DNA from: Dendrocalamus latiflorus
Lineage: Eukaryota; Streptophyta; Magnoliopsida; Poales; Poaceae
Assembly: GCA_017311315.1 (NCBI GenBank)
Contig: CM029610.1
Location: 33,172,226 to 33,236,225 of the forward strand
Direction of reading: 5' to 3'
Length of the DNA stretch: 64,000 nucleotides
This document shows, one piece after another, positions 46,196 to 56,635 of the stretch. The notes beneath the pieces are model-generated. The model searched no databases, had not been told where the DNA came from, and saw only the letters and a program-made list of their open reading frames with translations. A program made the position numbers and the translations under genes. How positions within the stretch are numbered: the stretch's first letter is position 1; every line of letters starts with the position of its first letter.

Positions 46196-48273
46196 TAAAA
46201 AAGGTGACAATAGTGAGTATGGCAACTTTTCAAGGAAAGGTCAGCGCAATAATTTGGCATAACTAATTAACTTACCAACATAGAGATTTTACCAAAAATA
46301 TGCCCATGCATAATAGTTTGAGCAAACAAAGTACTTAACAATGAAATATAGGATAAACATAGTCAAAGGGGGTGCTTGCCTTGTTGTTGAACACATGTGT
46401 CTTGCGAATAAGCCAAATAACACAAATAAATCCCAAAGAAAATAACACAGAGGAAAAACTCAAATATTTTTGCATATTCAAAAAGAGCATGATTTATAAA
46501 AATTTAGAGACAAAAATCACTAAATTTGGACTTCATATGCAAAAGTTATGGGCTTTCAAACTTTTACTGGGAGAACAAATACTATAAAATGAGAGAGAAA
46601 ATACTATGCATGGCTTTTGATTTTAATTTCAATTTTTTCTCTAAAAATTAGGTTCATAGCTTAGTGAGGCTGACAGGTGGGGTTCATTGTTAGGATTTTA
46701 TTAATCTCCTAAATGGCTGACATGTCGGGGCCACATATCTAAGACTCATATTTTAAAACTAGCTTCAAACATAATTTAAACTGGTTTAACCACTCAAGCC
46801 CACATGTTAGTGAATGTTTAGTATTAATAGAGGTCATGGGCGCTAATTAATCTCACCTCGTGGGTCCCACTAGTCAGAGAGACACTCAGAGAAATAAGCT
46901 AACTACCATGGCTGAGTTCATTGCCAAGCTTGCCGGTGGTGAGGGAGCGGCGGAGGGGCACACACAACCTCAGGAATGGGAAGATGAGATCATGGAGAGT
47001 CTTTTGATGGTGGCGCCGGACATTGGTCGGCGACGGAGTAGAGCAGTGGTGCTAGGTGGAGCCATGGTGACAACGATGACAATTTCACTTCGGGCCCAAG
47101 TGAGTAGCGCATGAGCATCAACAAAGTAGCAGGAGGGCAACAGAGGGATTGAAATGTTGATAAGTCACAGAGGCAGCCAGATAGTGACGAGCTGTGGTGG
47201 CGATGATGGCGCACACGGCGGCAGGTTGCCACAATGGTATTTAGCTAAAATGGAGGGGAGGAATGAACTCATGGAGTTGAGGGGATGTAGAAAATGGGAA
47301 TGGCAAGGTCTGAAGCTCACTGGTGATAGATGATTTCTCTGCCGAGGGTGACGACAGGTGTTGAGGAAGGTGGCACGGATCTGGTAAGGCGCTGCAGGAG
47401 AGGCGAATCTGAGCGAGAAATTCCAATTGGTGTGGAGTGGCACAAGATGACACGGATAGAAGGCAGAAACCTCATCAGAAAGGGCTTGACCATGGTGGAG
47501 CATGGCGGTGGCGCGTGCACTATAGTAAAGGACAACGGCGCATTCTGGGCACTGCAAGTGGAGAGACTTTGCCAAGAGGAGGAATGGGAATGACATTCCT
47601 TTCAGGCTGCGACAGAGAAATGGCAGCCACGGCTCTGGCGAGGACGTGTCGGCTGCTTCACAGGCTCCATCATGCCAATGGCTATGCTACAACGAGGTCC
47701 GCAGTGGTTTTAGTGGGCCAGAGGTAGTGGCTTTGCAGGCATGCTTGTGTGAACAGTACAGAAACTTCTTTTCATGGCGCCTACATCGGCAGTGATAGGT
47801 GGACAAAGATGCCTGACTGGTGGGCCCTGGATCCACCGGTCAGCGAGAGAGATAGATGCCATGAGAGAAGACGGGTCAGTAGAAAAATGCCTTCACGTGG
47901 GGGGAAGCAGGAAAAGGACCCAGCGTTGGCTGGAGGAAGGCACGTGGACTGAGTTGGGCCAAAACAAGAGTTGGGCCAGGCTGAGGAGAGGATTCTACCC
48001 ACAATGGTTTTGGAGTTTTTAATTTCATTTTTCAATTGATTAATTCACAGGGATTGACTTTGAATTTTTTGGAGAGGAACTTTAGATTATTTGGAACCCA
48101 AATAAATTATTTCTAGCTTCTGTTAAAGTTTTAATTAATTTTATAAAATCATTTTCAGCTCTGAAAATTCGAAAAACTTTAAAAAATGCTCAAAATTTTG
48201 AAAATCCACCAAAATGCAGAAAATAGGGATTTGAACACAATTTAATTAGTAATTAGGATTTTCGAATGTTACA
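46196..48273 (-). mobile_element. 3' LTR (partial) of minus-strand gypsy element D
   Basis: Starts at 48273 (TGTAACATTCG) immediately after the element's own pol end and GATGGTAGGCC tract, so it is the 3' LTR. It is truncated near 46196 at the junction with the LINE fragment. The layout (GTCAAAGGGGGTGCTTGCC at 46360) matches the other gypsy LTRs. Frames in 46,860-48,035 are leader sequence. Confidence 0.75.
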
Positions 48274-49790
48274 GGCCTACCATCTTAGAAATTATCTCAT
48301 CCCTAAGAATCGAACAGCCTAGGAAAAGATACGGGAATTCAGCTCTAAGGTGGTCTTCACGTTCCTATGTTGCCTCATCTTTGGTGTGGTTGCTCCACTA
48401 CACCTTGCACATCTTGACTGTCTTGCTGCTTGCGTGGCGCTTGACTTCTTCTAAAATATGAATCGGGTGCTCTTGATAGGTAAGGTCCTGTTGCAACTCA
48501 ATCTTTTCTAGTGGTGTTTGCTCTATCAGTGCTCAAAGACACTTCTTCAACTGAGATACATGGAATACATCATGTACATCCGATAGCTTGGGTGGTAATT
48601 CCAATTGGTATGCCACTTCTCTTTTTTCCACTACTCGATATGGTCCAATATATCATGGTGCTAACTTGACTTTAACTTGAAATCGGCGAATGCCTCAAAG
48701 TGAAGTGACCTTAAGATACCTTAAGATACACATCATCATTTGGTTCAAAGCCCAACTCATGACGATGATGGTTGGTATAGCTCTTTTGTCTTGACTGTGC
48801 TTCTTTCAAACGACCTCTTGTCAATTGAACCTACTTTTCGGCTTTTTTATTGATGTCGGTCCAAACACTCATCTTTCCCCTGTCTCAGACCGGTTGAGAG
48901 GGTTTCTACACTTCCTTCCATACAAATCTTCAAATCGGGACATTTGGAGACTTGATTGATAACTATTGTTGTATGAAAACTCAGCCAATTCCCACTTGAG
49001 GACTTGCAATGGTTGTAGGAGTCCAGTGGGTCATTGATGTTCAGCCTTGACCCGTTGACACATATCACATTCAGCAATGAATCTTGCTATCTCTTTTTTC
49101 ATCCCAAACCACCAAAATCTCTGTTTCAAGTCTTGATACATTTGGTGCTACCGAGGTGTATGGTGCATGGTGCTTCATGACCCTCCTTAAAAATCAACTT
49201 CTTAAGCTCCTTGTCATTTGGTACAACCAGACACTTCCTATACCAAATGGTACCTTGCTCATCCTCAGAAAATTTGGTAATCACACATCTCTTCATACTA
49301 TCGTTGATTTTCTCGATATCTTTGCCTTCCTTTTGGGCTGTCCTAATTTGTTCTTCTAAGGTGGGTTTCACTTCCAATGCAGTGACATAGCATTCTTCCA
49401 CCAATTCTAAGTTAAGGTGCTGAAATTATTCATGTAGCGCCGACTATTTCTCTTTGATCATGAGATTATTGTAGTAGGACTTTTGACTCAATGCATTGGC
49501 CACTACATTTACTTTCCTAGGGTGATAATGCATACTGAGATAATAATACTTCATCAATTCTAGCCACCTTCTTTGTCTCAGGTCCAGATCTAATAGGTGA
49601 ATACGTACTTTAAGCTCTTGTGGTCTGTATACATCTCGCATCGATTACTGATCAAGTAATGTCGCCAAATCTTGAGAGCATGCACTACTGCTACTAGCTC
49701 CAAGTTATGAGTGAGATAATTCACCTCATGAGGTCTTAATTGTCATGAGGCATAAGCTATGATTCTACTCTCTTGCTAACCGCCCGACTT
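48274..49790 (-). pseudogene. Ty3/gypsy pol remnant D: RNase H, integrase, C-terminus
   Basis: Read from high to low coordinates: RNase H end (LDLDLRQRRWLELMKYY, then HYHPRKVNVVANALSQK), integrase N-terminal region (TLEEQIRTAQKEGKD, then TIWYRKCLVVPND), a CDMCQRVKAEH zinc-binding block near 49060, then a jump to FSYNNSYQ and LYGRKCRNPLN. Last come the VHDVFHVSQLKKCL-type block and chromodomain-like end at 48280-48640. The jump at about 48990 removes the integrase catalytic core. Same subfamily as the plus-strand remnant at 1-886. Non-functional. Confidence 0.85.
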
Positions 49791-50635
49791 CCCGACTAGA
49801 AATTTTAGTCCAAAATCCAAACCAAGAATTGCCCTAACTTTCGATCTAGTGGTTCAACTCACACAAAATTTGGAGGATACGTTCCCTAGGATATCAAAAA
49901 TCTATTCCAACCAACAATTTGAAGAATTCTCATCAAAATTCCAACCTTTCTCCATTTTAGGGAAGAGGACACCAAATACAAGCAAGAATGAAAAACCTTG
50001 ATCTTATTGAGCTTGTGGGTTCTAGATGGCTACCATGATTCTAGATGAGTTCTAAGACATCTCAACAATCTATACCATGGCAGCGAAGAGCAAGAAAAAT
50101 GGAGAATCAAGAAATTTCAAATCAAATCAACAAGAACAAGAAAACCAAGAACAACAACAAAGAGATATGGATGAGCACAAGATGGTTTTCTATTATCACT
50201 TGAGGAGGAATATTACAGCCACACCACTAGGAGGACAAAGCCCTAAGGGCCAATCCCAAGCACTCTCTCTAACCCTATTCTCTCCTCTTGATCCAAGTGC
50301 ATCAATCATCTCTCTCACTCTCTACTCCTCCTTATATAGTGAAGGCTCACATGAAAACCTTAACCTGCCCACTTTTTTATTGTTTCATTTCCTATTTATT
50401 ACTTATCCCATAATAATCAAATTTTAGCATGAATTTATACAGTGTAAGAGCACTTCAGGAGTTCTGTATTAAATCTTTTTTTTCAAATTTCTGTATCATT
50501 TTTTCTCCGTGTGAAAATTTTGTATCAGTTTTAATGAGGACATCACTTCCATACATACAACCAATGGATCTAAACCTATACACTTGCAAGGTCCAATCAC
50601 AAGAACTCACGCATAACAATTGAACTATCAGGTAA
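49791..50635 (-). mobile_element. LTR-like block of a copia-type element, minus strand
   Basis: On the minus strand an ACTATATAAG box (50331-50340) is followed by GAGGAGTAGAGAGTGAGAG and GGTGTGGCTGTAATATTCC. That order resembles the TATA-to-leader part of the 28718 LTR family (CTATAAAAGG...GTGGAGTGGCTGTAAAACTT). No boundaries or target duplication are resolved. Frames at 50,080-50,430 have no convincing protein similarity. Confidence 0.45.
50331..50340 (-). promoter_or_regulatory. TATA box, minus strand
   Basis: ACTATATAAG on the minus strand, upstream of a CT/GA-rich leader in the LTR-like block. Confidence 0.45.
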
Positions 50636-50639
50636 CTTC

Positions 50640-51448
50640 GATTCTAGGAGTGCATTTTGTTTCTTATGAGAATATGCTACTACCTAACGTATGTGATGTT
50701 CTTTTACTTAGAAACTTAGGAGCTGATCATGAAGACAAACATGTGCGATTCAATTCGGCCTCCGAAGACATCACCAACTTCAAATGTGCATAACTTTCAT
50801 ATACGAAGTCTGTTTGAGGTCCATAAGTACTCGATGGAAAGCTTTTCTCATCCTCTTTCCAATTCCTCTTGTGCGTGCCGCAATTACAAAAAGAAGGTGT
50901 TGCATCACCTGTTTGGGCAAAACTGGGCCTTGCAATGCTTAGGCCCAGGGGGAAGGAACCCCTTCTCTAGGCCTGTACTATTCATGGCCATACTATTCAT
51001 GTGAATAGTATCATGAATAATACCACCCTTTATTTCTTAGTTTTGTAAGAAATTCCCTCTCCTATTTAAGGAGGTCGCTCCCTTCTAGTTTTTTTAGATT
51101 TTGTTTGCTTAGTTTTTTCATTGTGAAAAACTTTTGTTCTTCGCTTGTGTCGAGTAGACCAACCGTATAGAACCTCTATGGAATCCCACCTTCTGAACTC
51201 AATTTATATATTTGCAATTTTTAGATTGCTTGTGATCTTGTTCTTGCGTGTTCTTTGGTTGCATGCAGGAATAGACCTTCGTGGTCAGGTCAACCGTGTT
51301 CTTAGCACGATTGATAATGACTCAGTGATTAGTTCAGCGATTGCTTGGTTCGTACATGATGCGTTCGTAGCCTGGATCGGGAGAGTTGATCATCGTCCAA
51401 TCAAAATTATCTTTCTCATCGAAAGATCGGGACAACACTAGCACATCA
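50640..51448 (+). repeat. 5' LTR of a plus-strand gypsy element E
   Basis: Aligns in reverse complement with the 3' LTR fragment at 22041-22945, including the CTATTTAAGGAGGTCGC promoter region (51062-51078) and CAACCGTGTTC near 51293. It ends in CA two bases before a primer-binding site, which marks it as a 5' LTR. The left edge is approximate. Only about 35 bases of interior follow before the copia element begins at 51487. Confidence 0.7.
51062..51070 (+). promoter_or_regulatory. TATA-like box of LTR E
   Basis: CTATTTAAG, conserved as CTTAAATAG in the opposite-strand relative near 22378. Confidence 0.5.
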
Positions 51449-51450
51449 AG

Positions 51451-51462
51451 TGGTATCAGAGT
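51451..51462 (+). promoter_or_regulatory. Primer-binding site of element E
   Basis: TGGTATCAGAGT, two bases after the LTR end, complementary to initiator tRNA-Met. Confidence 0.8.
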
Positions 51463-52435
51463 TCAAGGTTGATCGGTGAGAATGTTTGTAGGACCGAAAT
51501 GGCAACAGAGGGGGGTGAATGGTGCCTTCAAACCTCCCCAAGTATTCACACAACTCTTCTTCTCCAATAGCTATTGAGTTATGAAGACAGAATGAGTTTG
51601 CTCACTGGAAATCAAGATAGGAAAGCAAAACTGACCGACAACAAAGAGCAACGGCCGACAACAGAGCAAAACTTGGCTGAAAACACGATAGAGCAGGAAG
51701 AGGCGTTCGACCACAAGAACCAAAACTCGTGTAACTTTTGATTCTCTGGTCCAACAACCACGAAACTCTAACCACAGCAAGATAACGACCTCTGGTCGAG
51801 AAATCACGGAGCTAAAGGGAGTTCTACGCTGTGGTCAAGGAGAAAGACATAGTCGAACTCAAAACAAAGGAAGCAGTAGGAGCTCGACCGCAAGATCCAA
51901 TTTCTGAATAACTTTTGATTCACGGATCTTTTGGTCATGAGACTTTAAACACTGCAAGAACTCATCCTTTGAGAGAGAATTTACAAAGAAAATAAGAACT
52001 CTCTGCCGAGACCACAATAGACGCCATACTCAAACTCTGAACAGAAGAAGATAGGAGGCGCATGACCACTCGGCAAAAATGCAATCTAGATCTTTGCTCT
52101 CAAAAAGAACTGGCCAAGATAGCCTTGAGGAAGATTCCTAGTTCAGAGCAAGACAAAACTAAGGCTACTCGAGCAAAGAACTCCACTCAAAACAGAATAG
52201 GGCAGGAGAATCCAGAGAACAGAGAAAGAACATATACAAGTGATCAAAACATCTCAGACAAAACAATTCTCAGATAGAAGCGAAGAGATGAATGATTGCA
52301 TAAAGGAGGTTTCTACAGCCACTCCATGCAAGCTCTCAATCCCAGAGCAACGCACATAAAAATAGAGAGAAAAACCCGAGCGACCTACCAGAAAACCTCA
52401 ACCTCGCACTCGAGCTCTACCTCCTCTATTTATAG

Positions 52436-52445
52436 CCTTCAGATA
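52436..52445 (-). promoter_or_regulatory. TATA box of the copia LTR
   Basis: Reads CTATAAATAG on the minus strand, upstream of a GA-rich leader. Confidence 0.6.
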
Positions 52446-53269
52446 CCGGGGGAACCCGTTAACCCCGACCTAACACCGGGTTTTACACGCAGACAACCCG
52501 CTAGCACCGACAACCGTGCTTTTACCAGTGCTTTAACTAGAGATCAGTTTCCTTTGCAGCTTTGAGCATTTCTCCAAAATGCCCCTCCTGCAACTTCCCA
52601 GAAACTTCCTGCTCTCTTACTATCCAAGTCTTGCTACCACCTTGCAAGCCTCATCGTCTTCGGCATCTCTCGATCGCTCTCGACCTCAGCACCTCCTGTG
52701 CCTAGTCCCGGCCTTCCCACACCTCGCCACGACTTAGCCTCAAAGTCCTGCAACCATCACAGACAAGAAAACATCACATAACACCACATAAAACATTGTG
52801 ATCATAAGTCTGCATTAGAAGAAAGTACTCAAAAATACACCAACAGAGTCGTATACCCATTACGACTAGTCAAAATCACAAGATCAGCCACACACATAGC
52901 CTACAACCGCATTGCACATCGTTACGACCACATTAAAGGTCCATACGATCGATTCCCAGGTGTTGCAACCGCTTCAGGAGGCCATACGACAGGTTGGACC
53001 GAAGCTACAACCACGGCCAAGGGTTCCAACGTGCTCAAAGGGACTTCCGACCACGTCCAACTACGCTACGACTCCATCCGAGCACTTCGAACAACGTCTG
53101 ACTACGTCTCGAGCCTGTCCGACCATGTTCAACTGCAATCGACTGCGTCCAACCTCGTCCTAAGCATGTTCGATCGCGTTCGACCACTTCTGACTACGCT
53201 CTGACTACGTCTATCCACGCCAGACTGCGCTACGACCACGACCAACCGCGTCACAATGTGGTCGAAGTC

Positions 53270-53827
53270 CACCGACTTCCCAATGTAGTCGTTAGCCCGA
53301 TCGCCGACTATCGACCGCAGCGGTCGAAACTTTGACTTCCGACTGCTCCTTGTGACAATGTGGTCAAAGGCCGCCGACTCCTGATCGTGGTCGAAGACAC
53401 GCTGCCGACTACTGACCTTAGCCCGCTACAATGTGGTCGTAGACCCTGACTTCCGGCCACGGCCAGCCGAGACTTAACGTGGTCATAAAATCGTTTCGAC
53501 CACGTTCAAATTCCTCTGCAGTGGTCGTAAACAGTCCGGCCGGTTTTCAACTTCTGACAGAGTGGTCATAAATTCAATTTCCAGCTTCCGACCGCTGACA
53601 ATGTGGTCATAAAATCTTCTGCTGGCATCCGAGCACGTCCAACGTGGTTGTAAATGCTTCTGCTGCCTTTCGATCATGGCCAGTGTGGTCGTAAACGCTG
53701 CTGCTGCCTTTCGACCACGGCCAGTGTGGTCGTAAACGCTGCTGCTGCCTTCTGAGCACGGCCAATGTGGTCGTAAAGCCTTCCGACCACGGCCAATGTG
53801 GTCGTAAACGCTTTTGACCATGGCCAA
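53270..53827. repeat. Palindromic ~41-bp repeats (CGACCAC...GTGGTCG)
   Basis: Units of the form GTGTGGTCGTAAACGCTGCT followed by GCTGCCTTTCGACCACGGCC recur about every 41 bases at 53640-53760, with looser copies from 53270. Each holds CGACCAC and GTGGTCG separated by GGCCAAT or similar, a perfect short palindrome. The array resumes beyond the CACTA element at 60822-61035. Confidence 0.85.
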
Positions 53828-54425
53828 CACTACTAGAAAATCCCCCTAATGCCACGAAACACATTGCAACGGCACAAAATTTGTTGCAATAGGTAGGCCT
53901 TATTGCCACAGTTTGGAAAAAATGTTGCGATATGTGGTCAATATTGCCACTGATTTATTGCGTTGCAAAAAACTTGACTTTCGTGGCAAGAGGTAGGTGT
54001 TATTGCCACCACTTTCAAAATCGTTGCGATTAGCTGACAATATTGCCACGCAATTTCCTGCGTTGTGATAATCTTGAATTTTGTTGCAATATGTTGATTT
54101 TATTGCAACGAAATTCTAAGTGGTTGCGATGAGTTGACAATATTGCAACGAATTTATTACGTTACCATAATCTTTAAATTACGTTGCAAAAGGTTGATAT
54201 GTATTGCAACGAAATTGTAAAGCGTTGCATCAATAAATGTTTTATTGCCACGAATTGATTGCGTTGTCATAATCTTTAACTAGTGTTGTAAAAGGTTTGT
54301 ATACGTTGCAACGAAATTGTAAAGTGTTGCATCAATAAAGGTTTGCCACGATTTAAATTTGTTGGAAGAAAAACTTGTTGGGTGGCAAAAAGTAATTGTG
54401 TTGCCACAATTTATTTAAGCGAAAA
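53828..54425. repeat. Left subterminal repeat array of the Pack-CACTA
   Basis: TTGCCACGAA, TTGCAACGAA and their reverse complements (CGTTGCAA, CGTGGCAA) occur roughly every 25-30 bases. A longer form, GCAACGAAATTGTAAAG plus GTTGCATCAATAAA, occurs twice (54207-54235 and 54306-54334). Presumed transposase-binding sites. Confidence 0.88.
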
Positions 54426-54436
54426 TAGAAAAAAGA

Positions 54437-54506
54437 GCATGTCCTAGGTCTTGAACCCAGGACCTTCACGGTCATAAACCTTTTTCTTACCACTAGGCTA
54501 GGCATG
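54437..54506 (-). other. tRNA-like relic in the Pack-CACTA
   Basis: On the minus strand, TAGCCTAGTGGTAAG resembles box A. About 30 bases later, GGTTCAAGACC resembles box B. There is no closed acceptor stem, so it is not a functional tRNA gene; a tRNA-derived SINE fragment is possible. Confidence 0.4.
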
Positions 54507-54730
54507 TGTTTTGTTCCAATATTTGTGCACTTATTCTTTTACAGTATTTGCGTTATGGGAAAGGACACGTGAGTAACCCCTGGGAAATCAATCTCGCTGA
54601 CGTGGATACGCTCATGTCTTGCACTTCTCAGTTAAATATATTATTTAACTGGAAGGAATTATTGAGCCGTATTAAATATTATCAGGTGAACTCTAATTTA
54701 ATTGGGTATTTAATGATTATACTTGGAGTT
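54507..54730. other. Unassigned Pack-CACTA interior
   Basis: AT-rich. The frame with YLRYGKGHVSNPWEINLADV is open for 89 residues, but I do not recognise it. It ends at the GAGTT that precedes the LTR fragment. Confidence 0.4.
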
Positions 54731-56170
54731 TGTAACATCCTGAATTTCAGAGCCTTTTTGAAGCTTTTGAAATAAAATTCACTATTTGTATTTTTCTAAG
54801 ATTAATTAAAGCTTAATTGGAATTTTTATGAATTAAAAAGGGTTTAATATGATTAAGTTAAACATTAACATTTGCCAAAAATATTTTATTTGAGTTCCCT
54901 GAGTCCCAAGGAATTTTCTGAGATTTTTCTGGATTTATTTGCTACTTTCTAGAGTTCAAAAAGTATTACCGGCCGGTGGGTCGAAACCCACCAAGCCGGC
55001 CCAACCCGCCCGGCCAGCTTGCCCCGCCCCTTGCCACGCGGCGCGCATCCGCACCCGCCTTGACCCGTCCGATATGTGCCACGTGTCAGCCATCGGACAT
55101 GCGCCGCCCGCATCCAATCGCTCACCCCGCCTCCGGCCGCAGCCACCCGATCCTCCCCCGTGCCACGCGTCATCCATCGGAGGGCCCGTGCACTGTTCGT
55201 CTCCTACCCAACGTCGTCTCCGTCTCCGACGGGACTCCGCCTCTGCCGCCACCTCGGCCGTGCTCGCCCCGGACTCCGCGCTTGCCATGGAGTCGGCCTC
55301 GGGACCCGGGTATAAAAAGGGGCCGACCCCCGGGGTCTCCTCTCCGTCCCAAGCCGCCGCCGCCAGCGCCGTGCGCCATTGCCGTCGCCACCGCCAGCAC
55401 TGTCGCCCTCGCCTTCGCCACCGCCAGCGCCGTCGCCCTCGCCGCCGTCATCCGCCGTCATCTGCCGCCGTCGGTGAACTTCACCGCCATCGTCTGCTGC
55501 CGCCGGTGAGCCCCGCCGCCACCTCAGTCGCCGCTGGCCAAGTCTGCCGCCACCCGGTCACCCCGTCGGCCAGACCCCGCAACCGCACCCGTGCACCCCG
55601 CCGCTTCGCCTTCCGGTGGATCCGGTCCACTGTGAGCTGTGTCTCTGACCCGTTGGGTCCACTGGTCAGCGTCGGTGCCGTAAACCCGTGAGCCGGTTAG
55701 CTGCGTCAGCATGGCACGCAAGCCAGCCACATCAGCCCTAATCCGAGTCAGCACGCCACGTCAGTGCCACCTGTCAGCCACGTCAGCAACCGAAGCCGCC
55801 CGATGCCACGTCACCCCGCCCCGTCAGCATGCCACGTCAGCCAGGTTGCACACGTGTCACCACGTGGCTGCCACCTCAGCCCTAGCCGCCACGCCAGCAG
55901 CCAGTCGCCCTTGCACTGTTTCATGCGCCGGGTTCACGGTAGACCGGTTATTCCGTGAGCCGAGTCCACAGCACAGTGCAATTTCCGAATTACAGCCTTT
56001 TTCCCCAAATTAGATTTTCCAAAGGCCCGTTCTCACTCGTCCGAGTTCCGATTGACCCGATTCTTTTTCCTAAATTCATCTAAAATTTAGCTATATCTTT
56101 TGGTTCTCGTTTGAAAGTTTTTGAATTTATTTGAATTTTATTCGTGTAATATTATGTTTTGTCTCTAATT
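54731..56170 (+). mobile_element. Truncated gypsy LTR inside the Pack-CACTA, same strand as the kinesin
   Basis: Begins TGTAACATCC and aligns with the start of the LTR at 25635-28188 read in reverse, with matching AT-rich U3, then a GC-rich section, then TTCCGATTGACCC...TTTTTCCTAAATTCAT near 56045. Similarity ends near 56170, so the distal part is lost and no right-hand target duplication exists. Its GC-rich part (55,000-55,960) produces long open frames on both strands that are not genes. It carries a strong TATA box at 55311. Confidence 0.8.
55311..55318 (+). promoter_or_regulatory. TATA box of the LTR fragment upstream of the kinesin
   Basis: TATAAAAA in a GGGACCCGGG...GGGGCCGACC context. 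It faces the kinesin fragment, about 1.3 kb upstream of its first codon, with no terminator-like feature between. Confidence 0.6.
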
Positions 56171-56247
56171 ATTGTTCTGCTGTAACACTCTAATTATTAT
56201 TGTAATAAACGTTTCAGCTATGAATCAGTAGGCTGCAACACCGTTTA

Positions 56248-56363
56248 TTTATAATAGTAAAGATATATTTATTTATTTTTATTATATTTTTAGAAATCAT
56301 AAAATTTTTCCCTCCCTAATAACTTCCCCACAATACGCGACTTCTTCTTTTATAATAGTAAAG

Positions 56364-56394
<31 letters not shown>

Positions 56395-56459
56395 TATTTT
56401 TATTAAATTTTTAAAAAACATAAAAATTTTCCCTCCCTAATAACTTCCCGACGATACGC
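56248..56459. repeat. Tandem duplication of ~100 bp just upstream of the kinesin
   Basis: TATAATAGTAAAGATATAT, then a T/A-rich run, then TTTTCCCTCCCTAATAACTTCC and ATACGC occur twice (about 56248-56339 and 56350-56459). The second copy has an expanded (AT)n of about 28 bases at 56364-56391. Confidence 0.85.
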
Positions 56460-56635
56460 ACATCCCGCCCAAATTTCTCAGCCCCCGTCCAAAACCATCG
56501 CGGGATATTTACCCTAAATATTCCGCCGCCAGACGCTCAGACCGCGTCGCCCTCCGCCTCCGCCCCCTCGGCCCCTCGCCCTCCCGGCCTCCCCCACTCC
56601 GCCCTCGCCCTCCCGGCCCGACCCCCTGCAGCGTC

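Noticed and set aside
50077..50427. 116-residue frame with a glutamine/asparagine-rich start
   Set aside because: Lies in an LTR-like block whose promoter signals face the other strand; low complexity and no family match.
54939..55691. 250-residue open frame, proline/arginine-rich, plus strand
   Set aside because: Lies in the GC-rich part of a gypsy LTR fragment, which is open in several frames on both strands. No domain, no family resemblance; composition explains it.
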